64,000 bases of DNA. Origin: CAZDKK01 sp964506245 (lineage in GTDB: Bacteria; Eisenbacteria; RBG-16-71-46; CAIMUX01; WJJG01). Location of the stretch: NCBI GenBank assembly GCA_964506245.1, contig CAZDKK010000010.1:1-64000 (forward strand). The letters run 5' to 3'. This document shows positions 1-8,683 of this stretch, piece after piece. The position numbers were made by a program, and so were the translations under genes. Within the stretch, counting starts at the first letter, position 1; the number at the start of each line of letters is the position of its first letter. The notes beneath the pieces were generated by a model, which did no database searches, had not been told where the DNA came from, and saw only the letters and a program-made list of their open reading frames with translations.

Positions 1-1
1 G

Positions 2-1471
2 GGAGGCGCGTCAGGCGCCGGTGAGCACCGCAACGCGGCCCTCGCCTCGGAGCGGCTGAGGCGCTACGGCTTCCAGTTCCATCCCGAGGTGGACGACACC
101 GAGCACGGCCAGGAGATGCTGGCCAACTTCGTCCTCGGTATCTGCCACTGCCGGCCGACCTGGACGGTCACGAACTACGTCGAGGATCAGAAGCGTGAGA
201 TCCGCGAGCGCGCCGGAAGCCAGGACGTGTTCCTCTTGGCCAGCGGCGGCGTCGATTCGACGGTGACAGCCCGGCTGCTGATCGAAGCCCTCGGCCCCGA
301 GCGCGTGCACATGCTGCACATCGACAACGGCCTCATGCGCAAGGACGAAAGTCGCCAGGTGGTCGAGCGCTTCCGCAGCTGGGGCGCGACCCGCAACGTT
401 CACTTCACCGACGCGAGCGAGCGATTCGTGAGCGCGCTGGCGGGGATGGTGGAGCCGGAGGAGAAGCGGCTGGCCATCGGCAACACCTTCATCGAGGTCT
501 GCGAGGAGGCGATGGAGCGCCTCGGCGTGGGGAACGCGCTCCTGGCCCAGGGCACGATCTACCCTGACACGATCGAGACCGGGGGCACGGCGCGCGCCGA
601 TGTGATCAAGACTCATCACAACCGTGTCCCGCTGGTCGAGGAGATGGTGCGAGCGGGGAAAGTCCTCGAACCCGTGCGGGAGCTGTACAAGGTAGAGGTG
701 CGAGAGCTGGGAGCGGTTTTGGGCATCGAAGCCGACTTCCTCGAGCGACAGCCTTTTCCCGGTCCCGGCCTGGGCGTGCGGCTGCTCTGCAGCCACGGCC
801 GGCCCGGCGAGGGGCACGTCGCCGACGCAGCGCGCGAGCTCGAGCGGATCGGACGCGAGAGCGATGCGATCGCCCGGCAGGCTGGCCTTGCGGCGCTTGC
901 GCTGCCGATCCGGTCCGTGGGTGTGAAAGCCGACCTGCGTGCGTACGAGTGGCCGGTGTTCCTGTACGGTCGATCCGGGCGCCGAGGAATCTGGGACGAG
1001 GTCCTCGCGGCCGCCAATCGCATCTACAAGGAAGTCGCGGGCGTCAACCGTTGCGTCTACGACCTGGACGATCGGGAAGCGGTCGGCGCCGGGGACGCGA
1101 ACCGGGGGGGTGGCGACGGCGGGCCCGGGGCGATCAAGCTGGAGCTGCTCGAAGCCTACGCGACCCGGGAGCGGCTCGACCTGCTGCGGGAGGCCGACGC
1201 GCTGGTGATGGAGGGGCTGGCGCGCCACGGACTCCTGCGCGCGATCTGGCAGTGCCCCACGGTCATGCTGCCGATCCGCGTGCGAGGGCAGGGACAGGAG
1301 CTGGTGATCCTGCGCCCGGTCCACTCGGAGCGCGCCATGACGGCCCGGCCCGCGCGTCTGCCCGAGGCGCTGGTGGGCGAGCTACGCCGCGACATCCTGG
1401 CCCTTGCGGGCGTCGGCGGCCTGGCCATCGACGTGACGACCAAGCCGCCGGGCACGATCGAGTGGGAGTAG
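2..1471 (+). CDS. guaA: GMP synthase (glutamine-hydrolysing), 5'-truncated by window edge
   Basis: This enzyme converts XMP to GMP using glutamine-derived ammonia and ATP, in cytoplasmic purine synthesis. The frame is open from base 2, so the gene begins outside the window; only the end of the class I glutaminase domain is present, with the catalytic His in FHPEV at visible residue 27. The ATP pyrophosphatase domain follows, with the P-loop SGGVDS near residue 80. The C-terminal dimerisation domain ends in the family signature KPPGTIEWE. The order glutaminase, PPase, dimerisation is normal and 489 residues are visible. An internal ATG at 89 would cut off the glutaminase remnant and is not the true start. 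Confidence 0.97.
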   Translation, partial: GGASGAGEHRNAALASERLRRYGFQFHPEVDDTEHGQEMLANFVLGICHCRPTWTVTNYVEDQKREIRERAGSQDVFLLASGGVDSTVTARLLIEALGPERVHMLHIDNGLMRKDESRQVVERFRSWGATRNVHFTDASERFVSALAGMVEPEEKRLAIGNTFIEVCEEAMERLGVGNALLAQGTIYPDTIETGGTARADVIKTHHNRVPLVEEMVRAGKVLEPVRELYKVEVRELGAVLGIEADFLERQPFPGPGLGVRLLCSHGRPGEGHVADAARELERIGRESDAIARQAGLAALALPIRSVGVKADLRAYEWPVFLYGRSGRRGIWDEVLAAANRIYKEVAGVNRCVYDLDDREAVGAGDANRGGGDGGPGAIKLELLEAYATRERLDLLREADALVMEGLARHGLLRAIWQCPTVMLPIRVRGQGQELVILRPVHSERAMTARPARLPEALVGELRRDILALAGVGGLAIDVTTKPPGTIEWE

Positions 1472-1525
1472 TGCAGCCCCCGAGGCTCGCCATTGCGACT
1501 TTGTTGCGCCGCGCCTGTTCGCACG

Positions 1526-1551
1526 GGTTCCGCGGGAGCGGAGGCGGAACC
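1526..1551 (+). terminator. Hairpin after guaA, possible terminator
   Basis: GGTTCCGC (1526-1533) pairs perfectly with GCGGAACC (1544-1551) across a 10-nt loop, 55 bases after the guaA stop. No T tract follows, so intrinsic termination is uncertain. Confidence 0.35.
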
Positions 1552-1567
1552 GCAGGCGCGTCAGGGG

Positions 1568-1596
1568 TTTCAAGCACAGACAAAGAGCGGTAGGAT
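1568..1596 (+). promoter_or_regulatory. Candidate sigma70-type promoter for the tetraheme cytochrome
   Basis: TTTCAA, a 17-nt spacer and TAGGAT lie about 100 bases upstream of the cytochrome start at 1699. The match to consensus is moderate. The position, between the guaA stop and the next gene, is sensible. Confidence 0.35.
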
Positions 1597-1698
1597 CCAA
1601 TCTGCGTCCAGAGCACGTCGAACCAACGCCGGGGTGCGACGCACGGAGATCGGCACGCCGGCTCGAGAACGGACATCGAGGGACACTGGAGGATGGGG

Positions 1699-2289
1699 AT
1701 GAAGCGATTCACATGGCTCGCGGTGATCCTGATTGCCACGGCCGCCGTCCTATGGCTCGGGGGTCAGATGACCGCCTTGGCACAGGATCAGGCGGCGCCC
1801 AAGGAGGCGGCCAAGGCTCACGGCTACTTGGGCTCGCAGGAATGCAAGATGTGCCACACGGCGGAGGCCAAAGGCGCGCAGTTCCCGAAGTGGGAAGCCA
1901 GCAAGCACGCGCAGGCCTACAAGGCGCTGCTCTCCGACCAGGCCAAGCAGATCTGCACCACCAAGGGCATTCAGGAGGCTCCGGAGAAGGCGCCCCAGTG
2001 CCTGAAGTGCCACGTGACCGGCTACGGAACCAAGGCCGAGCTGCTCGGCCCGAAGTACACGGTCGAGGAAGGCGTGGGGTGCGAATCCTGCCACGGCCCA
2101 GCCGCAGACTGGAAGAAGCTGCACATGAAAGACGTCCCGGGCGCGATGGCCGCCGGCATGATCAAGCCGTCCGATGAGAAACTGTGCAAGACGTGCCATA
2201 ACGAGGAGAGCCCGACCTACAAGCCGTTCAAGCACGCGGAAGCGCTGGCCAAGATCACCCACCCGCGGCCGAAGAAAGCGGGGCAGTAA
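1699..2289 (+). CDS. Exported tetraheme cytochrome c (cytochrome c554-like)
   Basis: A 196-residue exported electron carrier. Residues 1-29 form a signal peptide (MKRF then a hydrophobic run, cleavage near ALAQ). Four haem-attachment motifs are visible: CKMCH at 49-53, CLKCH at 101-105, CESCH at 128-132 and CKTCH at 163-167. Spacing and size resemble the c554 tetraheme domain; I see no catalytic signature, so electron transfer is the safest role. The ATG at 1699 is preferred over the one at 1693 because GGAGG ends at 1692, leaving 6 nt of spacing. Covalent haem attachment would need the CcsA/ResB pair encoded at 12-14.6 kb. Confidence 0.85.
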   Translation: MKRFTWLAVILIATAAVLWLGGQMTALAQDQAAPKEAAKAHGYLGSQECKMCHTAEAKGAQFPKWEASKHAQAYKALLSDQAKQICTTKGIQEAPEKAPQCLKCHVTGYGTKAELLGPKYTVEEGVGCESCHGPAADWKKLHMKDVPGAMAAGMIKPSDEKLCKTCHNEESPTYKPFKHAEALAKITHPRPKKAGQ

Positions 2290-2313
2290 GGCGCCTCATC
2301 TGACGTCACTCCC

Positions 2314-2342
2314 GGGGCGGCCCGCCGGGGTCGCCCCTTTTT
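2314..2342 (+). terminator. Rho-independent terminator after the cytochrome gene
   Basis: GGGGCG (2314-2319) pairs with CGCCCC (2332-2337) and is followed directly by TTTTT (2338-2342). It starts 25 bases after the cytochrome stop and is the clearest intrinsic terminator in the window. Confidence 0.75.
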
Positions 2343-2373
2343 GTGCGGTCCGCTGGACGGGAGAGGGGAGTAC

Positions 2374-3120
2374 GTGAACGCGCAGACCGTCGGCGTGTTG
2401 GCGGTTCTCTTCGCTTCAACCCTCGTGCGCGCGAGCTTCGGATTCGGAGACGCGCTTCTGGCGATGCCGCTTCTCACGCTGCTGATCGGCTTGCGTGCGG
2501 CGACGCCGCTCGTGGCCCTCGTGGCGGGCGTCATCGCCATCGCCATCCTCCTGCGACACTGGCGCGAGGTGCAGTTGCGCAGTGCCTGGCGGCTCATCCT
2601 GGCCTCGGCGCTCGGCATCCCGTTGGGCCTCTGGTTCCTGAAAGGCGTGCAGGAGAACGCGGCGGCCCTCGTGCTGGGTGCGGGGATTCTGGCTTACGCC
2701 GGCTATGGTCTGCTGGGGCCGCGCCTGCCGGTTCTGACCACGGAGCGCGCTGCCATCCCCTTCGGTCTCGCCGCCGGCGTGCTGGGCGGCGCCTACAATA
2801 TCAACGGTCCCGCGATCGTGATCTATGCGACGCTGCGCCGCTGGCCGCCGGCGGCATTCCGCGCGACGCTGCAGGGCTACTTCCTGCTCACCAACGCGCT
2901 CATCATGGCCGGGCATTGCGCGGCCGGGCTGTGGACGAGGCCCGTGCTGCAGCTCTTCCTGTGGTCTCTGCCGGTGGTATTGGCCGCGGTCCTGGCCGGC
3001 GAACGTCTCGGCCGAATGATCCCGCCCGCCCGGTTCGAACGCGCGGTCTACGGGCTGCTGGCGATCCTCGCGGTGGTGCTGCTCGTCCGCACGCTGCCGG
3101 GGCTGTGGCCCGGGCGCTGA
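2374..3120 (+). CDS. TSUP (TauE/SafE) family membrane permease
   Basis: A 248-residue polytopic inner-membrane protein with about eight hydrophobic segments, arranged as two similar halves. Each half opens with the TSUP pattern: RASFGFGDALLAMPLL near the N-terminus and GLAAGVLGGAYNINGPAIV in the middle. TSUP proteins export or import sulfur- and carbon-containing anions such as sulfite, sulfonates and sulfoacetate; the substrate here cannot be read from sequence. A GTG start at 2374 is chosen because GAGAGGGGAG lies 4-13 bases upstream. An upstream TTG at 2341 lies inside the terminator T tract and is unlikely. Confidence 0.85.
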   Translation: MNAQTVGVLAVLFASTLVRASFGFGDALLAMPLLTLLIGLRAATPLVALVAGVIAIAILLRHWREVQLRSAWRLILASALGIPLGLWFLKGVQENAAALVLGAGILAYAGYGLLGPRLPVLTTERAAIPFGLAAGVLGGAYNINGPAIVIYATLRRWPPAAFRATLQGYFLLTNALIMAGHCAAGLWTRPVLQLFLWSLPVVLAAVLAGERLGRMIPPARFERAVYGLLAILAVVLLVRTLPGLWPGR

Positions 3121-3259
3121 GGATCGGCGACCGTGGGCGTGGCCGCTGATCGCTGCGGGCCCGCCGATCCCGGGGCTTGACCCTCCCGACCGCCGTGGCC
3201 GAAGCTTGAACCTTGCCCTCTGCCGGGGCAACGCAACACGGGTCGATGGGAGGAACACG

Positions 3260-4129
3260 ATGAAGGCGCTGACGGCGAGCGTCTGGGTGCGCGCTCCGCG
3301 CCCGGCGGTTTTCGACCTGTTCGGAACAACCGAGGGACTCAAGAGCTGGTTCGCCGACGGTGCCGAGGTCATCCTCGCCGCCGGCATGTACAACTTCTGG
3401 GGCGATCACACGCCCGAGGAGCCGGTGCAGTTCTCGGGCCACACGCGACTGATCCGCGTCACCGCACCCGAGCTGCTCTGCTTCGGCTGGCGCTTGCGTG
3501 GCGTGGAGAGCATCGTCCAGATCCGGCTCGATGAGCGGGATGGCGGCACACAAGTCTCAGTGCGGCACGAGGGGTTGCAGCCGCGGTCCGAGAACGCGGC
3601 CGCCATGCACGATTTTTGGTGCGCCGCGCTCGAGAACCTGCGCCTGCGTGCGATGACCGGCCGTCCCCAGCGGATGCTGGACTACCGGCAGCACCGGGGT
3701 GCGAGCTTCACCCTGGGCATCGAGATCGCGGGCTCGCCCGAGCAGGCCTTCGACAAGATCGCGAGCCCCGAGCAGATCGACCGCTACTTCGGCCAGGGCA
3801 GCGTGGTCGAACCGCGCGTCGGGGGGCGCATCAGCTTCGGCTGGCCGGAGGGTGGCCCGCAGACGGTCACCGCCTTCGAGCGCGGGCGCAGACTGGCCTA
3901 CCGCTGGAAGTACGGCGCCGAGCGCGAGACGGAGGTCACCTGGACGCTCGAGCCGGCGGGCGACGGGACCCGGCTCGAGCTGTGCCACAGCGGCTGGCAC
4001 TCGAGCTTCGAGAGCGAGGCCTACCGCGCCGGCTGGTTCAGCTTCCTCGTGATTGCCAAGGCCATGGTCGAGCTGGGCGACGACTGGCGCATGGTGTCGA
4101 TCGAGGGCGCCCGCCACGGAGAGGTGTGA
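3260..4129 (+). CDS. Tandem SRPBCC (AHSA1-like) domain protein
   Basis: A 289-residue cytoplasmic protein made of two START-like SRPBCC domains, roughly residues 1-135 and 150-285. Both halves show the AHSA1 layout: an N-terminal strand entering a helix (RAPRPAVFDLFGTTEGLKSWF; SPEQAFDKIASPEQIDRYFG), then strands ending in a W-x-L or similar motif and a long C-terminal helix. Such domains bind hydrophobic ligands or act as Hsp90-activator-like folds. No enzymatic residues are obvious. The ATG at 3260 follows GGGAGGA with 5 nt spacing, so the longer frame from 3206 is not used. Confidence 0.75.
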   Translation: MKALTASVWVRAPRPAVFDLFGTTEGLKSWFADGAEVILAAGMYNFWGDHTPEEPVQFSGHTRLIRVTAPELLCFGWRLRGVESIVQIRLDERDGGTQVSVRHEGLQPRSENAAAMHDFWCAALENLRLRAMTGRPQRMLDYRQHRGASFTLGIEIAGSPEQAFDKIASPEQIDRYFGQGSVVEPRVGGRISFGWPEGGPQTVTAFERGRRLAYRWKYGAERETEVTWTLEPAGDGTRLELCHSGWHSSFESEAYRAGWFSFLVIAKAMVELGDDWRMVSIEGARHGEV

Positions 4130-4266
4130 ACGCGGGCGCTGGCATGGGATAGGCTACGGCGGCCCCCGGCACCCGGAATGCTACGGCGGCCCCGGATGCC
4201 GCGAGAGCCCCGGCGCACGCTGGCCTGTGGAATGCTACGGCGCGAACCGGCCTGAGGAAGACGACG

Positions 4267-4587
4267 ATGGACCGACCCTTGCGACCCAATTCCCGAGATC
4301 CGGGCGGCCTGGTGGAGGTGGCCAGCTTCTTCTACCGCCACGAAGCGGAGCTGGCGCGCAGTGTCCTCTATGCCAACGGGATAGAGGCCATCATCACATC
4401 GGACGACACCGGCGGCCAGGGCCCTGGGCTGCAATACGTGCTGGGTGCCCACGTGCTCGTGCACCCGGGCGACGCTGCCCTGGCGCGGCGAATCCTGGAA
4501 GCCGGGGAACCGGGGTCGGAGCAGGAAGAGAACGGCCAAACGGAAGCGGACCCTGAGGCCGACCCCAAAGGGGAGAAGGATCTCTAG
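4267..4587 (+). CDS. DUF2007-type putative signal-transducing protein
   Basis: A small 106-residue cytoplasmic protein. Residues 15-75 fit the DUF2007 fold: an initial strand with FYRHEAELARSVLYANGIEA, then a central strand ending in a conserved valine/histidine stretch and an ARRILEAGE helix. The C-terminal 30 residues are acidic and low complexity. The function of the family is not established. The 130 bases upstream contain three spaced copies of CTACGGCG, with no clear role. Confidence 0.6.
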   Translation: MDRPLRPNSRDPGGLVEVASFFYRHEAELARSVLYANGIEAIITSDDTGGQGPGLQYVLGAHVLVHPGDAALARRILEAGEPGSEQEENGQTEADPEADPKGEKDL

Positions 4588-4701
4588 CCCGCCGGTCCCC
4601 ACCCCGAAAAACCCCTGGGCGTACGGTCCGAACGGCCGATAGCTCAATCAGGATTGCGTTTAGGACCTGCTGACCACCTGGCACAAAAGGGCGGATTCCG
4701 C

Positions 4702-5466
4702 ATGGATCACGAGGCGCGCTGGGGCGCAGACCACGGCGCATGGGGCGACCGGATCGTCTGCATGGAGGGGCTCCACAAGTCCTACCGGACCACCGCCGGT
4801 GTCCAGTACGTGCTGCGCGATCTATCGCTGCAGGTGCGGCGGGGGGAGTTCGTCGTCATCCTGGGCGTCTCGGGATCGGGCAAGACGACGTTGCTCAACC
4901 TCATCGGCGGCATGGACCAGCCCGAGTCCGGCGGGCTATGGGTGTGCGGCACGCACCTGGCGGGTGCGACCGAGACCCAGCTCGCGCGCTTCCGGCGTGA
5001 CTGCATCGGCTTCGTGTTCCAGTCGTACAACCTCCTTCCGACGCTCACGGCCTGCGAGAACGTCGAGGCGGCGCTCGAGGTGACGGGGCGGTTCAGCCCA
5101 GCCCGTTGCCGCGAGGTCGCCCTGGCCCAGCTCCAGGAGGTGGGGCTGGCCCACAAGGCCGATTCGCTCCCGGAGCAGCTCTCGGGGGGTGAGCAACAGC
5201 GGGTGGCGGTCGCGCGCGCGCTGGCCAAGCGACCGCCGCTGATCCTGGCGGACGAGCCGACGGGCAATCTCGACCGAGACACCGGTCGCGAGATCTGGGA
5301 CCTGATGCATCGGTTGAACCTCGAGACCGGCACCGCCTTCCTGGTCGTGACGCACGATGCGGCTGCCGCTGAGGACGCCGATCGCGTCTTCAGGATCGAG
5401 CAAGGGCTCTTGGGCCCTGTACAACCAGCGCTGTTGCACCGACGAGGGGCGGTGGGAGTCGCATGA
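4702..5466 (+). CDS. ABC transporter ATP-binding protein (LolD/MacB type)
   Basis: A 254-residue ATPase that would power the FtsX-like permease encoded next. Walker A is GVSGSGKTT, the Q-loop is in GFVFQSYNLLPTLTACENV, the signature is LSGGEQQRVAVARAL, Walker B is LILADEPTGNLD and the switch His is in VVTHD. The GNLD tail of Walker B and the NLLP-LTACENV spacing are typical of LolD/MacB-type exporters rather than importers. The ATG at 4702 has AGGGCGG about 7 nt upstream. The 3' end overlaps the permease in ATGA (5463-5466), so the two are translationally coupled. Confidence 0.9.
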   Translation: MDHEARWGADHGAWGDRIVCMEGLHKSYRTTAGVQYVLRDLSLQVRRGEFVVILGVSGSGKTTLLNLIGGMDQPESGGLWVCGTHLAGATETQLARFRRDCIGFVFQSYNLLPTLTACENVEAALEVTGRFSPARCREVALAQLQEVGLAHKADSLPEQLSGGEQQRVAVARALAKRPPLILADEPTGNLDRDTGREIWDLMHRLNLETGTAFLVVTHDAAAAEDADRVFRIEQGLLGPVQPALLHRRGAVGVA

Positions 5467-7832
5467 AGATCCGCCCCCGTCCGATTCTGACGCGCAAGAT
5501 GTTGCGCGATCTCTGGGTCGACCGCTGGCGCGCCCTCTCCATCGCGGTCACGCTGGCCGCCGGCATCGGCATGGCGGCAGGGGGCGAGATGACGGTGCGT
5601 ACCCTGCTCGCGACGCGCGATGCCATCTTCGAGGAGTGCAACGCGGCCGATCTCGAAGTGCGCTTGGAGCCCCGCGAGCTGGAGTTCCTGCCCGAGCTGA
5701 CGGACCTCGCCGGGGTGGTCGCGGCGGAACGGCGCCTCATATTCCCGGGGACGGTGGAGCTGCCGGGGGGAGAACGCCTCAGCGCGCAGGCGGTCTTCCT
5801 CGAGCATCCCAACCCGCCCGTGAACCGACTGCAGATCCTGGCAGGCGCGGCGCTGGCGCCCGGCGATACCGCCGGCGTGGTCATCGAGCAGGCGTTGGCG
5901 CGCTACCACGCCGTCGGCGTGGGCGACACGCTCCGGTTGGAGATCGGTCAGGCCAGGTATCTCTGTCCGGTGCGCGGAATCGCCCTCAGCGCGGAGTTCG
6001 TGTCGGCGTCGACCAACCCACAGAGCTTCATCCCGCAGAAGGGGTCGCTCGCGGTCCTCTTTGGCGATCTCGGGCGCATCTCGCAGCGCCTCGGCTTCGG
6101 GATGGCCAACAGCCTGGCCGTGCAGTTCGCACCCGGGAGCGACCCCGAAGTGATGCGCGCGGCTGTTCTCGCTCGGCTGTCGGGGGCCGCGGTCGAGGAA
6201 GTCGTGCCGCGCGAGCAGCAGTTCAGCTACCAGTTCCTGCAGATCGACATCCGCGCGCTCGAGGTCTACGTGCCCGCGATCGAACTGACCCTCGGGGGCT
6301 TGAGCCTCTTCATCGCCATCCTGGGGTTTCGGCGCATGGTGTGGTCGCGGCGCAAGGAGATCGGCACGCTGCGGGCCCTCGGGTACCCGCGTCGCGAGGT
6401 CCTCGTGAGCTTCGGCGCCACCGGGCTGGCGGTGGGGCTGCTCGGGACCGCCCTGGGCCTGCCCGCCGCGCTCGCCATCCGCGATGCTTTTGCCGGAATC
6501 TACGGCGACGCGATCGGGATGCCCCGCATCGACCACTACTTCTTCCCGCGACCCTTCGCGCTGGCGGCCGGCCAGGCGATTCTGATCTCGACCGTCACCA
6601 TGGTGCTGTCCGTCGGTCGCCTCCTCAGCCGCTCGCCGCACATGATTCTGCGCCAGCGCGAGCAGGCGGAGCGGATCCGGGCCCGGATTCCCCACTGGGT
6701 AGTGCATTTGACGGAACCCTTGCACGTGACGGTGCGCTGGGCGCTGCGCAACCTGGTCCGTCGCTCCGGGCTCACGGCCACCACGGTGATGGCGGTGGGC
6801 ATGGCGGTGGCCGTGGCCGTGGCCTACCGAATCTCGCTCCACTCGATGCACGAGACGACGCGGGTGACCTGTGAGCACGAGCGCTGGGACCTGCAGGTTG
6901 ACTTCCACTACCCCGTGTATCCAGAGGACCTGGAGGAACTGGCGGCGCTGGACGGCGTGCGCGAGATCGATCCCTATCTGGCGCGGCCGGTGGAGGTCGA
7001 GACCGGTGGTACGCGGCAGCCCGCGGTTCTCTTCGGCGTCGATCCAGCCAGCGACTTCCGCACCCTGTCCATGCAGAGCGGGCGCTTCCTCGAACCGGGC
7101 GACCCGCGGGGGGTGGTGCTCAGTCCCGATCTGGCGACACGTCTCGGGGTCGAAGCCGGCGACTCGCTGCGGCTCGATGTCGCCGGTGGTGAAGTTGTGC
7201 AGGTCGCGGTGGTCGGCATCGTGAGCGACATCCTCCTGGGGCGAGTGTTCGCGTCGCTGGATGTGGCGCGGAAGTGGGCTCTGCACGAGGAGCAGACGAG
7301 CGGGGTTTTCTTGCGCGGCCAGTTCGGGCCCACGGCGGTGGCCGGCATCCAGTCGATCGACTTCGTGGCGCGCACGCACCCCAAGTCGGAGCTGCAGGAC
7401 GCGATCCTCACGCTCCTCGATCAGGAGATCGCGATCGTGCACATCATCGCCACGGTCAGCCTCGGGATCGCGCTGCTGCTGTTGTTGACGAGCCTCAACC
7501 TGGCGGTGACGGAGCGGATGGGTGAGTACGCGACGCTGCGCTCGCTGGGCTGCGATCCCCGCATGCTGGCCCGCATCGTGCGCGTCGAGGGCCTGGTCCA
7601 GGCCGCCCTCGCGGCGGTGCTGGCCGCCCCGAGTGCCACGCTGGTCGCCCTCTATCTGAACGGCCGCCTGGGCAGCGCCTGGTTCCCCATCGGGCTCTTC
7701 GCCGGCGCGGGGCAGATCCTGCCCCCGATCCTGACGATGCTGGTCTTGACGCCCTTCGTGGTGCTGCCCGCCGTGCGCGGGATTCTGGCCGTGGACCTCT
7801 CGACCGCGCTGCGGCAAAGGGTGATCGAATGA
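5463..7832 (+). CDS. FtsX/LolE-like ABC permease
   Basis: A 789-residue inner-membrane permease. One TM segment (about 20-40) precedes a MacB-like periplasmic core, then a first three-helix FtsX domain around residues 270-390 (IELTLGGLSLFIAILGFRRM... RKEIGTLRALGYPRREVL). A second periplasmic region around 450-650 and a second FtsX domain at the C-terminus follow, with TERMGEYATLRSLGCDPRML. This duplicated architecture is that of mechanotransmission exporters acting on lipids, lipoproteins or periplasmic partners. It overlaps both neighbours by 4 bases (ATGA), placing it in one operon with the ATPase, the LolA-like protein and a barrel. Confidence 0.9.
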   Translation: MKIRPRPILTRKMLRDLWVDRWRALSIAVTLAAGIGMAAGGEMTVRTLLATRDAIFEECNAADLEVRLEPRELEFLPELTDLAGVVAAERRLIFPGTVELPGGERLSAQAVFLEHPNPPVNRLQILAGAALAPGDTAGVVIEQALARYHAVGVGDTLRLEIGQARYLCPVRGIALSAEFVSASTNPQSFIPQKGSLAVLFGDLGRISQRLGFGMANSLAVQFAPGSDPEVMRAAVLARLSGAAVEEVVPREQQFSYQFLQIDIRALEVYVPAIELTLGGLSLFIAILGFRRMVWSRRKEIGTLRALGYPRREVLVSFGATGLAVGLLGTALGLPAALAIRDAFAGIYGDAIGMPRIDHYFFPRPFALAAGQAILISTVTMVLSVGRLLSRSPHMILRQREQAERIRARIPHWVVHLTEPLHVTVRWALRNLVRRSGLTATTVMAVGMAVAVAVAYRISLHSMHETTRVTCEHERWDLQVDFHYPVYPEDLEELAALDGVREIDPYLARPVEVETGGTRQPAVLFGVDPASDFRTLSMQSGRFLEPGDPRGVVLSPDLATRLGVEAGDSLRLDVAGGEVVQVAVVGIVSDILLGRVFASLDVARKWALHEEQTSGVFLRGQFGPTAVAGIQSIDFVARTHPKSELQDAILTLLDQEIAIVHIIATVSLGIALLLLLTSLNLAVTERMGEYATLRSLGCDPRMLARIVRVEGLVQAALAAVLAAPSATLVALYLNGRLGSAWFPIGLFAGAGQILPPILTMLVLTPFVVLPAVRGILAVDLSTALRQRVIE

Positions 7833-8683
7833 GCTGCAGGATGCGCCAGCCGCCGGGAGGAATGGTGGGCATCCGCTGGTTCTGCCTGGCGATGCTGGTC
7901 GCGGCATTGGCACTGGCGCCAGGCGCACGGGCCACGGACCGAACGGCGCCCACGGGGGGCCCAGAGGATGCGGCGCGGGAGCTGATGCGGGCCGTCCAAG
8001 CCATGTCGGCCGCCCAGCACGAGATCATCGAACTGACCATGTCGCTCGTCGACGCCTCCGGACAGACGCATGAGCGTGAGACGACGATCTACCAGCAGCA
8101 GAGGCAGTCGGGGCGCATGGCGCGCGTGACCCGCTTTCACACGCCCCCCGAAATGGCGGGGGCCGGCGTGCTGGCCCTCGAGAACGAGGATCGAGACGAC
8201 GACTGGTGGATCTACCTGCCGGCCTACCACACGACCCGCCGCATCTCCTCCGGCAACCGCGGTGATACTTACATGGGAACCGACTTCAGCTACGAAGACC
8301 TGACCGACCTGCGGTTAGACGACTACGACTTCCGCCTCGAGGGCTGGGCCGAGGTCGAGGGCGTCCGGTGCAGGGTGCTGGAAGCCCACCCGCGCGCACC
8401 GGGGCTGCAGCAGCACTCCTTGTACAGCCGGCGCGTCTACTACATCGATCCAGATCGGCTCATCTGCCCGCGGGCTGTCTTCTATGGGCGCGACGGGCAG
8501 CCGCTCAAGGAGGCCCGCCACGCGCGGCCGGTCTCCGTCGGGGGGCGCTGGCGCTGGGACTGGACCGAGCTGCGCAATCTGCGCACGGGTCACGCGACGG
8601 TGCTCGAGGTCCGCGAACGGCGCTGGCAGGACCCGATCCCCGAGCGGCTCTTCACCGAGCGCGCCCTCAGGCGGCCAGGATGA
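7829..8683 (+). CDS. LolA-like outer-membrane lipoprotein-sorting family protein
   Basis: A 284-residue exported protein. A signal peptide ending near residue 36 (LALAPGARATD) is followed by a LolA-like half-barrel containing DWWIYLPAYHTTRRISS and GTDFSYEDLTDL. These two motifs are characteristic of the 'outer membrane lipoprotein-sorting protein' family found next to RND or FtsX exporters. It probably carries a hydrophobic ligand between the inner-membrane transporter and the barrel encoded next. Start and stop overlap the neighbours by 4 bases. An alternative start at Met 12 (GGMVGIRWF) would give a more compact signal peptide. Confidence 0.8.
   Translation: MSCRMRQPPGGMVGIRWFCLAMLVAALALAPGARATDRTAPTGGPEDAARELMRAVQAMSAAQHEIIELTMSLVDASGQTHERETTIYQQQRQSGRMARVTRFHTPPEMAGAGVLALENEDRDDDWWIYLPAYHTTRRISSGNRGDTYMGTDFSYEDLTDLRLDDYDFRLEGWAEVEGVRCRVLEAHPRAPGLQQHSLYSRRVYYIDPDRLICPRAVFYGRDGQPLKEARHARPVSVGGRWRWDWTELRNLRTGHATVLEVRERRWQDPIPERLFTERALRRPG

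Noticed and set aside
4782..7928. A 1048-codon open frame on the minus strand opposite the ABC transporter genes
   Set aside because: It is the shadow of high-GC coding on the plus strand. Its translation is rich in Arg, His, Gln and Asp with no domain, whereas the plus-strand proteins have clear Walker and FtsX motifs.
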